Assembly (NCBI GenBank): GCA_037176725.1 | Contig: JAZBRS010000020.1 | Coordinates: forward strand, 96,366,501 to 96,430,500 | Direction of reading: 5' to 3' | DNA length: 64,000 bases | Source: Posidonia oceanica | Taxonomy: Eukaryota; Streptophyta; Magnoliopsida; Alismatales; Posidoniaceae | In this document: in pieces, positions 36,355 through 46,912 of the stretch | Position numbering within the stretch: the first letter of the stretch is position 1 | How the letters are laid out: every line of letters starts with the position of its first letter | Made by a program: the position numbers and the translations under genes | Notes under the pieces: generated by a model | Seen by the model: the letters and a program-made list of their open reading frames with translations, nothing else | Databases searched by the model: none | What the model was told of the DNA's origin: nothing

Positions 36355-36560
36355 CACTGCCCTAATGCAAATGCAAGTGATAAAACAAAACAGCGGTGAA
36401 AACATGCAATGCGAGGCAGCATGCAAGGGAAAACGAAGACGGGCGCGCAAAACAGTGCGAATGCAAGCGAAAACGGATGTAGACACGCAAAACGATGCAA
36501 ATGCAAGCAAAAACAAATGCAGACACGCAAAACGATGCATGCAATGCAAATGAGGAAGCA
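36355..36560. repeat. Short tandem sub-repeat in the A LTR (AAAACGATGCAAATGCAAG type)
   Basis: About four degenerate units of 45-65 bp. The homologous part of the C LTR (61900-62340) carries its own expansion. Confidence 0.7.
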
Positions 36561-37199
36561 ATGAATGATGTGTTGTGATTCATTTGGACTTATCTTGAGG
36601 ATGAGGCCTGATCTGAGATAACTTTGGTTAGAATGGAAGATCATTCAACCAGGAAGACCTGGACAGTTAGATCGTGGAAATCCAACGGTCCGATCAAAAG
36701 TTATTCAGGAATCAAATCAGAAGGCTCAAGGGCCAGCAAAAGTAGGGGTCTAAGTGCAAATAGTCCCTAAGGATGTGCAATACAGGATGTATGCATGCAG
36801 AAGTGTAGAGGATGCTTAGATGGATGCAAGAGTGCAATGTACAACGACATGGGAGTGCAAATGCATGCAAAAATGCAATGCAGGGACTTATGTGCAATTT
36901 GGGAAAACTACAAGGGCCTACATGCAAAATGTCCCTAAGTGTGTGTAAAACAAGTCTGATGCATGCAAAAATGATAATGTAACCACGCATAGGCTGAATG
37001 CAAAGCTAATTAGGAGGTATGCATGCAAAAATGCAAGAAAAGGACCTAAATGCAGTTTTTAAAACATGTAGGACCTAAATGCAATGCAAAGAAAGCATGC
37101 AAACATGCAAAAGTTGAAAACAGGGACTGACATGCAGTTTTGCAAAACAGTGGGACCTTAAAACAATGCAATGTGGTTTGAGAATGCAATTTAAGTGAT

Positions 37200-38480
37200 G
37201 CATGCATATGCAAAGGACTTAATTGCAATAAACACAAGTTGTAGGACCTTATTGCAATGTAATAAAGTTTAATACCGCATTTAAATCACAGTTATAAGAA
37301 AACTGGACTTAAATGCAATAATGGGAAACCACAGAACTTTATTACAATGTAATAAGGTTTGAAATTGCATATTAAATCACAGTTATAAGAAATCTGGACC
37401 TAAATGCAATAATTGAAACTTGTTGGACTTTATTGCAACGTAATAAGATTTAAAATCCACATTTAAATCAAATCTGAAATCAGATTGGACCTAAATGCAA
37501 ATATTAAAACCCCATGGGTTTTATTACAATGCAATAAGGTTAAAAAATCACATTTAAATCACAGATGATATGTGACTGGACCTAACTGCAATAAAGGCTT
37601 ATTTGTGGGGTTTTCTAATAATGCAATATAGTTTAAATGCATATTTAAATGAAATGGATGAACTGACTGAGGACTGGAATGCAATTAAACTATGTTTTTG
37701 GGTTTTTTAGCAATGCAATATAGTTTAAATGTAAATTAAATGACATTTCAATTGATGCAAGGACTGAAAAGTAAATCTGGAAACATGAAGCACTTTATTT
37801 CAATGCAATATGATTTTAAATGTCATTTAGATGAAATGCAAACCAACTGGTGGACTGGAATGCAAATATTTAAACATGCAGCATTTTATTTCAATGCAAT
37901 ATGATTCTAAATGTCATTTAATTGAAATGCAAACCAACTGATGGACTGGAATGCAAATATTTAAACATGCGGAAGTTTATTTCAATGCAATATGATTTTA
38001 AATCAGACATTAAATGATTTTTTTAAAACCAGACATTGGACTTAGATGCAAATAATGAAACATGCTGTATTTTATTTCAATGCAATATGATTTAAAATGC
38101 AGATTAAATGATTTTTTTTCAAACCAGACATTGGACTCAGATGCAAATAATGAAACATGCTGTGATTTAATGCAATGCAATATGATTTAAATGCAACATA
38201 AAATGATTTATCAACTGAGGAAGGACTGATGTGCAAATTAAATAAAATAAGGGGCTAAAATGCAATGCGTGCATTAACTAACATTCAAATGCATTTTAAA
38301 TGACTGTATGAAGGACCTGCATGCAAATAAAGTAAAAGAATGGACTAGACAGTAATGCAATATGGTTTTAATCAAAACTTAAATGATTTCAAACCACCAC
38401 AGGACCTAGATGCAAATAAAATAAGTTACAGTAAAACATTTCAATGCATCAAATCAAAGTTAAATAAAAACTTTGCTCTA
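37200..38480. repeat. Tandem sub-repeats of about 90 bp in the A LTR
   Basis: Words such as CAATGCAATATGATTTAAAT, followed by ACTGGA and TGCAAATA, recur about every 85-100 bp some 13 times. The C LTR has the reverse-complement equivalent at 55900-57240. Confidence 0.8.
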
Positions 38481-39899
38481 CTACAGTGCTACAGTGTCTT
38501 TCGACATTGCAGCACCGCAGCCGGAGAAGACGAATAATGCAGCGGCGGTCCGGCGAGCGGTGGCCGGAGGCTAGAGGGCACTCCCTCGGTTGCTCCGGTG
38601 GCTTCAGCAGCGCGATTGGTGGCCGGAGGCGGTCTGACGATGCGGAGCTTCAGTTGTAGTAGAAGGCGGAGGTGGTCTGGCTTCTGGGAGCTGCTGCGAA
38701 GCTCGGGCGGAGTTGGGGAGGCATCCCGGAGGTCCGGCGAAGGTAGCAGAGCCGATCTGAAGGCCGGAGATGGTCTGGAACGGCGGGACGACCTTGCGCA
38801 CTTTTGCAGAGAAGATGGCGGACGGGAGGAGCTCTGGAGTGTGCAGTGAGGTCCGGAGAAGGTCTGGAACGGCTCGTGGACGTCTGGCGAAGCTTGGAGC
38901 GAAGTTTGGAAGGATTTGGAGGCCCGGAGCGGCGGGACGAAAAGGTGGTGGCGACCGGCGGTTGCAGAGATCGTGCGTGCAGCGGAAGCTCTGGAACGGC
39001 TCGCAGAGGGGCGGAGGAGACTTCTGACGTCTCGACGGAGCTCAGGCGATGATCCGGAGCGATGGCGGAGCTTCAGAGTAGCAGGACGACGCAGGCGGAG
39101 CCGCGAAGGCACGCCGGGGAAGACGACCACGCGGTGCAGCTCAAAAACTAATCTAGGCTTCTAATCCTAAAACTAATTAACTAGAAAGCATCGTAGGCAT
39201 GCTCTGAGCAAGAAAGTAAAGCTATTTACCTTTGAAGCGTGCCGGAGCGGGCTAGCAATGTCGGGTTGCCTCTGGAAGGTTGCAGGCGGTTCGCTGGGGT
39301 GCTGCGGTGGCTGGGGAAGGGGCGCGGTGATCAGAGCACGTCCGTGGCATTGCGGCGAAGCTTCTGGAGTGCTCAGGCACGAGCTTGCGAGCACGGGCAG
39401 AGAAAATGAATTTTGGGTGGTTTCTGCAACTTCTGGGCTCAGTCGGGCTTGGTGGCTCTCTCGGTTGCTCGCGATGGCGTTTTGGGTTGGTGGTGGTGTG
39501 GCGAAGGTGATGGAGGTGTTTGCGGAGGGTTCTGGGTATTGGATTGCTGGGTTGCTGAAGGAGGAAGCACTGTTGTGAAGGAGGAGAAGTTTGGGTTCTG
39601 GTTTGCTCTCCGGCTTGCATTCTCCATTCACAAAGGTGTCAGGTGGTGGAAGAGGAAGAAGATTGGATGGTTTTGTTTGGCATTCGGCACTCAATTGCCA
39701 TTGCAGGAGGCATGGGCTTCTGCTGGCAAATGGCAGGGATTGGGTGGCAATGCAGGTGGCTGGCAGGGCTGGCAGTGAGAGGAAGGGGCCGGAGAGTGGG
39801 TGAGCTTGAGAGGCTGGCTCCGCCGCACGGTGGCATGAAGGCAGAGGAAGAGTGTGCGGCGTTGGCAGTGAAGGTGCAGAAGCTGTGAGTGAAGGGAGT

Positions 39900-41070
39900 G
39901 GAGTGTTGGGCAGTGGGATTTGAAAGAGGAGGGAAAGAAGAGGAGGAAGGTCGCAGGCTTGGCTGGAGAAAAAGAAAAAAGGAGGAAGAGGAGACGGGTC
40001 GGGCTGGAAGAGAAGGAGGTTAGGCCTGAGGAAAAAAAAGGAAGAAAAAAAATGAGAAGGAAGGAATGGGCTAGACTGGGTGCTGGTGGGGGAAAGAAAA
40101 GAAAAGAAAAGAGTTCTAATGCGGGTTGGGCTGGATGGTGGAGGAAAGAAAGGGGATGAAAAGAAAAAGAAGAAAAAAAAAGATGGAGAAAAAGGGAGAA
40201 GAGTGTTTGGGTTTTGGTTTTTAAAGTTGTATTTCTTTTAGAATTTTTAAGTGATTTTTTTAAGGTTTCTTAATTGTTTTTTCTAGATTTTGTTATTTTA
40301 ATTGTTTTTTTAAGTTTTGAATCATGGTTTTGAAGTTTTAGAGAATTGTTTTTTATGTTTTTAATTGTTTTCCTTGTTTTTTGGTCTTTTGTTTCTTTTA
40401 AGTTTTAGATTAGGGTTTTGAATTGTTTTAATTGGATTTTTTTTATTGTTTTTCTTTTTTAATTGTTTTTAAGGGGTTTTGATTTGTTTTTTCCTATGTT
40501 TTTGTTTTTTATTGTTTTTTAAGGTTTTGATTTGTTTTTTCCTTATGTTTTTCTTTTTGATTAATTATTTTCTTATTAAGTTTTTTAATTAGGGTTTTTA
40601 ATTTTTTTTCTAGGTTTTTTAAAGGTGGATTCCTAAGGTTTTTCTTTGTGTTTTCTAGGGTTTAGAAGTGTAGTTTTCTAGGTTTTTTAAGTTGTTTTTC
40701 CTAGGTTTTTTTTGAGTTGTTTTTCCTAGGTTTTTGTGATTGATTTTGCTAGGGTTTTTGAAATGTTTTTGTTTAGGTTTTTGAAGTGTTTTTTTCTAGG
40801 TTTTCTGTGGGTGATTTTTGGTTTGGGTGACCTAGTGGTTTCTAGGGTTTAGGGTTTAGATAGGTTTGACCTAGGGTTTCAAGGGTTTAGGGTTTTGCTA
40901 GGTTTTAGGAGTGGGTTTTGGTGAGTGTGATCCTAGGGTTTAACCTAGGGTTTTAGGGTTTTGGTGAGTGTGATCCTAGGGTTTAACCTAGGGTTTAGGG
41001 TTTTGCTAGGTTTAGGAGTGGGTTTTGGTGAGTGTGATCCTAGGGTTTTCTAGGGTTTAAATGAGTGGTT
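39900..41070. repeat. Purine tract and T-rich, CCTAGGGTTT-rich part of the A LTR
   Basis: 39900-40200 is almost purely A/G on the + strand. 40200-40800 is T-rich with TTTTTAAGTTTT-type words. 40830-41060 repeats CCTAGGGTTTAACCTAGGGTTT-like words with GTGAGTGTGATCCTAGGG in three copies. The telomere-like TTTAGGG words are embedded in LTR sequence and are not a telomere array. Confidence 0.75.
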
Positions 41071-41205
41071 TTTGATTTAGAAAAATGGGTGTGGTTTTGG
41101 AGTTTGGTTTTGAAGTTTGTTTTGAAGGGTTTGGTTTTAGGGTTTGAGAGGACCACCAATGAGAGAGAGAGAGCCAATTCAGCCTGTCAAAATGGGATGT
41201 CTATA

Positions 41206-42480
41206 GGGAGGAGTGAGGAATGCAATGAAGAGGAGCGAAAACGACCACCGTCCCTTCCCCACCTTTACCCGACGATCACCGGTGGCCGCTCACATCACCG
41301 ACCGTTGAGACGGCCAGGAGCTCAAAGAACGACTCGGGTGTGTCAGGCAGAGGAGGAAGAGGGTCGGGAAGGTTCCCGTGACCTCAAGCAAGCCACGGCG
41401 GCCGAGACAGGGGGCTACCATGCACTCACAAGCCAGCGGCCTCGTGCGGGCGGTGAACCCATCATCGGACTCCGGGATGCGATGGAAGACGGAGTGAATG
41501 CATGCAATCTACGTGTACAGGAAGGCATATACAACTACCATGAGCATTCCTATGCTAAGGGGGAAGAAAATTACCTGTGGTGCGGGCTGGAGACGTGTCT
41601 TGGAGTCAACCGGCGTTGTGGACGGTGAGCTCGGGAGCGGCGCTGGTGCAGGCGCGACGAGCTTGGGACGAAGGTCTGGGTGCCAGAGGATGCTCAAGAG
41701 GCTCTGGGTCGCTCGAGGATGCTCTGGTTCTCTAAGAATTGGGTGTGACCGACGGTGGATGGTTGGGTTCCTCCTCCCTTTGGTTTGGTCAGGCTTGCAC
41801 ATGGTGGAGTCAGTGGTAGGGTAAGGTGGGGAGGTTGTGGCAAGAGGTGGCGTGCACGGGAGACGACACAGGGAGGCAGGGCGTGCTCTGGTGAGGTCGT
41901 GGCAGGGCGTGCTCTGGCGAGGTCATGGCAGGAGGTGGCGTGAATGGGAGATGGAGGTCGTGGGCAGAAGTTTGCGTGGGAGAGAACTTGTGCAGGCGAC
42001 TGGGGCTTGGACGGGCGGCTCCAGGGAGAGGCGCCGACTCCTGGGGCGAGCCAGGTGACGGGCCAGTCTGTGGGGAGCAGCGGAGATGGCGGTGGATGGC
42101 TCTGGGTGTGCTGGAGCTTTGGCCAAAGGCTCTGTCAGTGCCGGCGTGTTGGACGCTCAACTGAGCTGCGTCCTACGTAAGACGTTGGCTGACATAGCGT
42201 CCAACGTAGGACGCTGTCATCCCTAGCGTCTTACGTAAGACGCTAGCTCAGGCAGCGTCCAACAGTCCAGAGAGGATTTTGGGGTGTTTCTTTGGGATTT
42301 TCTAGGGTTGGCTTAGGTTAAGGCTTAGATTAAGGCTTAGGCTTAGGATTGGGCAGGCTTAGGTGGGGTTTAGGTTGGAGGGTTTAGATCAGGATTAGGG
42401 TTTAGGTCCACCATGCCATGATCCGAGCAAGCTTCCAGAGAAATCCACCAACGACCAGTTGTCAAAATGGGGTGTCTACA
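41206..42480 (-). repeat. LTR fragment G, interrupted by element A
   Basis: It ends GGGTGTCTACA at 42480, that is, it starts TGTAGACACCCC on its own strand, the terminus shared by all these LTRs. It abuts E gag directly (42481), so G was inserted there. A is inserted at its inner edge. Its part at 41420-41470 is similar to the E LTR at 45925-45970. A 29-bp hairpin array lies 217 bp from its start. Confidence 0.75.
42148..42263. repeat. 29-bp hairpin array in LTR fragment G, 4 units
   Basis: Four abutting units of 9+11+9 nt fill exactly 116 bp. Arms (left/right) are GTTGGACGC/GCGTCCTAC, GTAAGACGT/GCGTCCAAC, GTAGGACGC/GCGTCTTAC and GTAAGACGC/GCGTCCAAC. Loops are 11 nt and differ. Junction palindromes include the perfect GCGTCTTACGTAAGACGC. 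Confidence 0.95.
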
Positions 42481-43510
42481 GCCTCCCTACACTAAATGTA
42501 GTGCTCCCTCCATATCACCCATCCTAGTGAGGAGGGCGTCTGGTGTCGCTGCCGGCTGAGATGGTGCAGCTTGGGCGGGGTTCGCGTACGTTGTGTGGGT
42601 CGCACCTAAGTGCTCCTCCAGATCCACCATCGCGTCGCCTGGTGATGCGACCTGATGGCCAGCGTACCCGTGCGAGGGTGAGTGGTGCTGTGGAATGCAT
42701 GCTAGAGCTTGAATCTGTTGATGCATTGGATAAGGGAAAGCAGAATGTGGTGCAGTGATGGGTGAAGAGTGTGGGAGCAACAGCTGCTGCATTGGTATGG
42801 TGCCAGGTAGCGGGCTCAGGGGGTACTGTGCTCTTGTCATCCCAAGGGGTTGACCACCATAGGCTGGAGTGAAATGCTGTGCCGTGTAAGGTGCGTGCAT
42901 AAGAGGCAGCGATGACGCCCCCATCATCGGAGCAGTGAGTAGCTGAGGCGACGGTAGAGGCAGAGGTGCTGTGGGAATTGCCTAAAACTACGGGGGAGGC
43001 TGCAGAGGGACCTCAGGAGTGAACAGGGGAGCAGTCAGAGTGGACTAGAGGGAAAGAGTCATGCCCTACAATCTTTGGGCAAGCGCCATCAGATACTGCA
43101 CCTGCATGGCAGGGGTCCCATCAGTGGGAAGGCTGAAGGGCAAGGTCAACAAGGGACCAGATGCCAGGGTCAACAAGTGGCGAGGACACAAACTGTCCAA
43201 GAGGTAGAGAACCTATCACAGAGGAGGTTGCTGCAGGGTGGATGTCAAAAGCAGCAAAGCCCTGAGTGGGAGGAGCAGTTAGTTGAGCCTTCGGAGCTCG
43301 AGTGACGGTCACCGTAATAGACTCGATGACATGCTCTAGAGGGGCGGCGGCCATATGATGATCAAAAATACCCACTGGATTCCCCTGCGCCCGAAAGTGG
43401 AAGGCGTGGGGAGGAACAGTGGAAGTCATAGCGAGGGAAAGAGGGGCCGAAACATGGAACCCCTCCAAGGCAACAGAGGACAAAGGCTCACTGACTGGCT
43501 AGGCCATAGT
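42481..43510 (-). pseudogene. gag N-terminal part of element E, interrupted
   Basis: The frame 42927-42487 encodes MHAPYTAQHF, a Pro-rich stretch, MVDLEEHLGATH and DALLTRMGDMEGALHLV, clearly homologous to A gag (34240 onwards). Upstream (43483-43121) the N-terminal frame is still partly open; a TAG lies two codons after the likely ATG at about 43508. The frame is cut at 42481 by the insertion of G, and the remainder of E is not in the window. Confidence 0.8.
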
Positions 43511-44606
43511 GGTCTGCGAGCGAGTAAGAATCGGACTGTGGCAAGGAGCAAAAGGACGACGTCTAGGACGAGCTATCGTCGAAAACGACGAATAACTCTG
43601 GAAACAACGGTCGCGAAGAACGTCGCAATAAGGACGTGAGCAAAGGAAAGAACTCAAGCTCCAGCTAGGGAACTCGCTCACTAACCTGTGCAACAAACAC
43701 AACAAACAAGTGTTAAAACTTGGAAACAAGGTGCAAATGTTTTTAATGGTGGCATGAATGGCACACATGCAAATGGATGCTTTCTAGTATGCGCTCTCTC
43801 ACCAATCTAGTGTGTCCTGGTAGGCTGTCTACTCTAGACTCTCACAAGGTGTACGGGTCTCTGACTCAGTTAGAAAGAAGGTCCCTGTCTAAATCCTGGC
43901 CAAAGCTCAGGCGGCAACGGGTGGTGCGTTAGGAGCCTCGAACCTGCCAAAGCATAGGTTGTACCCTCTACTAACACCGACACGACCTCGAACAAAGGGG
44001 GGACAGGCCGACCAACTCATCCCACGTCAAAGCAATGGAACAAGAGACCGGACCTATCCTTCTCAGACTAGTAGGTGGACTCAGGGATGAGAAGATGCAT
44101 GCCCTATATGATCATTCAGGCGAGTATGATTAAAGTCTTTTACTTGCATGTTTTATTAACCGAAGGGGAAGAAGTTAGTGTATGGCAATGTTTTATTAAC
44201 CCGGGGAGGAAACAATCACGTCTCTAGTTGTCCTTAGGATTAATGCAAGAAAGGGAAAGAAACACTCAAATATGGCAATGATATATCACACATCACTTCA
44301 TAAGGCATGCTCGTGGCATGTGCTGGTGTTGTGTCTCATGATTAGTGAAAATAGAAGACATACAACACATCAAAAGGCATATACAAGCATGACATGTGCA
44401 TGTGTAGTGACATAACATGTAAGTGTAGAAGCAAACATCCACCATACAAAAGGCATGTAATATGACAGCAAGCAAGCAATTAAGGCATGAACAAGCAAGG
44501 CAAAGCAAAGAAATGCGGAAAGCCAAGCAAACACCCTAAAAGAGACAAGCAACAAAAGCAAGCCACACAGGCGGAAAAGCGAGGAAACAAAAGTCGGAGT
44601 CTAGTA
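43511..44606 (-). other. Leader of element E
   Basis: Non-coding, homologous to the A leader at 34801-35770 over most of its length. Confidence 0.75.
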
Positions 44607-44624
44607 TTCCCAGCGGAGTCGCCA
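44607..44624 (-). other. Primer-binding site of element E
   Basis: On the - strand TGGCGACTCCGCTGGGAA, six bases from the LTR end, as in A. Confidence 0.85.
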
Positions 44625-45242
44625 CTTTCCTGTGACTGTCTCGGCGACGCGGGCACACGTTGCCAAAGCTCGCGCGCGCACCAACTGGAGAAGGGGGCCA
44701 CGGCTAATGGTGAATCTGAGGAGAACTCGACTAGAGGAAACACTAGAAAATAGCAAAATCAAAGGGAAAAGGAATAGAAAATGGAGTCGCCACCTAGTCT
44801 ATTTAAAAATCAGAAGACGAGAAAAATCGGGTGTGGAAAATAGGTAAAGGAATGCAAACATGCAAATCCGACCCAAATGAATGCGACACAAGGTCACTGC
44901 GATTCAGAGAAAGGGCAAGGACTCCTGTTACGCACGGGGAAGGGATTAGGCACCCCCGATGTGCTCGAGAAAGTTGGTCTATCTAATGTCATTCCGCTCA
45001 AGTGTGTGGCTCATGTAGGCATCAATATGCCAAATGGATGTATGCCGTTAAGCAAGATAAGTCATGCCATGCAATGATATGAGAAAAAAATAAATGCAAA
45101 CAAATTGCAATAAACATCAAGGAAATAATGGTGACTATTAAAACATGCTCTGGAACCAACATTGGTAAAGGGGAAACCAAGATATGGGCCAAATAAAGCA
45201 AGGGACAGATGCTCTGTCCAATGTCCAAGTCTTTGTGAAAAA

Positions 45243-45298
45243 CGCGAGACCCCGACGCAAGACCCTCACACGAGATCGTCACGCGAGTTCAGTTCATT
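45243..45298. repeat. 13-bp direct words in the E LTR, distal block
   Basis: On the LTR strand CTCGCGTGACGAT, CTCGTGTGAGGGT, CTTGCGTCGGGGT and CTCGCGTTTTTC follow each other with a 13-bp period. Confidence 0.8.
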
Positions 45299-46631
45299 CC
45301 AGACAGCGAACTTCATTGCGAAATTGGGAGTTCAATCCGATCCAAATCGATATGTGGTCGATCGATTGACCAAGAAGGGACATCCAGGAATGTACGAAAA
45401 CAAATAGACTTGATTGGGGACCCCTGAATCACCACCCCCACCTCAGTTTAGGTCACTACCAGAACTCGGAGTGTCAGCCGGCCATGGCACAGGTTGGTGA
45501 CCTCCAGGGTGATCCTTGGCTCATGTGGGGCTACGGGGATGATCCAGGAAGGCAAGGGATGGAAAACCAATGCGGAAAACACAATCGACCTCTCCTTCCC
45601 GACCTCCCACATGTCTACCGGACTAAGGATGCTTGGCCGGCCACTGAGTTGGCCTTGAGCACGCCTCCATCCATCTGAGGCATTGGGAAGATTCAGGGAA
45701 GGTTGAGGATGAATAATGGAGGCAATGCGAATGCAAAACAAGCGACCAACTCCTCTCTCAACCTCGACAATATGGCGCCAGAATACTCAAGGCTCCGCCA
45801 GCCATGGAGGCGGCATGGGGTGCACGACACTCCTCTGGAGCGCACCGAAGAGGGAAGGGAAGGAAGAGGGGTGCAATGCTAGGCTAAGAAAAGAAATGCG
45901 GATCGGGATGGGTCAAGCCCGGCACTCAACGGCCACTGGCCTCGCGCGGGCTAGCGACCCATCACCGGAGAAGACAGAAATGGCGAATTAAGATGCAAAA
46001 CTGATAGGAAAATAACAATTCAACTTGGGAAACAAACACATGCACGTAGAGGAAGCAATTCTACTCAACAGGGTGGAGGAAATTACCTAAAGGAGGATGC
46101 GGCAGTGTCTCCTCCGGTGTCGACTATGGTTTTGGCGGACGGCGCTCTCAATCAAGTGAGAAGGCAGTGGCAGTTTGGGGAAGACCGGTCTCACACTTCT
46201 GGACTTGGAGGGAGGCTCAGGAAGTGGAAGCAGAGGCCGCTGGGTGGTGGTTCCTCGATGGCAGGGAACGACCGAAGGAAGGGGTGTTTGGCTACTAAAT
46301 TGCTAGGGGACGGGATTACTGGGACTCAGTGGAGCTCGGGGGATGCAGGAGGTATCTCAAGTGAGCTAGAGGAGTTGCATGGATCCAAGAGCGGGGGCTT
46401 GTCAGAGGTGGCGACTGGTTTTATAGAAACCAAGAGGCATGCAGGCCATTGATGAAGGCCGAGATTTGGAGTGATTGGCTGAGATTTGGGCTGGGGATTG
46501 GATGGGAAATAGTTTGTTCATGGGGGGCGCGATGGTCCAGGATCACAAGGGCACACTCCCAGATCCATGCAAGGCAATGGAAAGCAAGGAATCCGTGGTC
46601 CAAAAGTGAATGGACCGCTTAATCCTTCCCC

Positions 46632-46676
46632 TGTCCTAGGACGACGCGAGAACCCGACGCGAGGGCATCACGCGAG
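46632..46676. repeat. 13-bp direct words in the E LTR, proximal block
   Basis: On the LTR strand CTCGCGTGATGCC, CTCGCGTCGGGTT and CTCGCGTCGTCC follow each other, about 240-280 bp from the LTR start. Confidence 0.8.
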
Positions 46677-46912
46677 AGCCCTACACAGGGGATGCTGGCT
46701 TGGATTCTGAGCCTGTTCCTTGTGTTCCTGGGCCACTAGTGGGCTTGGGCTTGTGGTCTTGTGGTTTTTGGGTGAACTAGGGTATGTTTGTGGTGTTTGG
46801 TTGGGTTTTGGTGGGTCTGACTGGGTTTGGTGAGTGGTGGGGTCCATCTTGACGGAGCGCGCTCTTCTGAAGAAAACAGCCGACAAATGACTACTAGATT
46901 GGGGTATCTACA

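Larger units (their letters stand above)
20860..41205 (-). mobile_element. Element A: giant Tat/Ogre-type Ty3/gypsy retrotransposon, 3' LTR not found
   Basis: Reading leftwards the order is 5' LTR (35795-41205), PBS (35771-35788), leader, gag, protease, RT, RNase H, second RNase H, integrase, an extra reading frame (24008-25314) and tandem arrays (20912-23381). The integrase behind two RNase H domains, the long LTR, the TGGCGACTC-type PBS and arrays in the 3' region are hallmarks of the Tat/Ogre lineage. Every frame has stops, many explained by C-to-T change (CAG to TAG, TGG to TGA/TAG), so the copy is inactive. It is inserted in LTR fragment G; its 5' flank is GGGAG (41206-41210). No LTR-like sequence was found at the left side, so the copy is truncated there. 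Confidence 0.85.
35795..41205 (-). repeat. 5' LTR of element A, 5.4 kb
   Basis: On the + strand it starts TGTGACTG after the PBS spacer and ends GGGATGTCTATA, so on its own strand it starts TATAGACATCCC (mutated from TGTAGACACCCC) and ends CAGTCACA. It aligns in order with the C LTR: AACCCTAG-rich part, pyrimidine-rich tract, GC-rich part, a T/A-rich part with ATGCAATATG sub-repeats, and a final GCTTTGGCA block. Its length of 5411 bp is close to that of C without D (about 5443 bp). Confidence 0.85.
44631..46912 (-). repeat. 5' LTR of element E, 2.3 kb
   Basis: On its own strand it starts TGTAGATACCCC (46912) and ends CAGTCACA (44631), followed by spacer GGAAAG and the PBS. It is flanked by CCAAC (46913-46917), the expected 5-bp duplication, whose partner is not in the window. 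The LTR end and leader resemble A, but the body is shorter and different. Confidence 0.85.

Noticed and set aside
38489..39130. 213-codon Ser/Pro/Arg-rich frame on the - strand
   Set aside because: GC-rich part of the A LTR with open frames in several phases; no domain and not alignable as protein with the C LTR equivalent.
40830..41060. Interstitial telomere
   Set aside because: TTTAGGG words are mixed with CCTAGG words within the A LTR and recur in the same place in the C LTR; not an array of (TTTAGGG)n.
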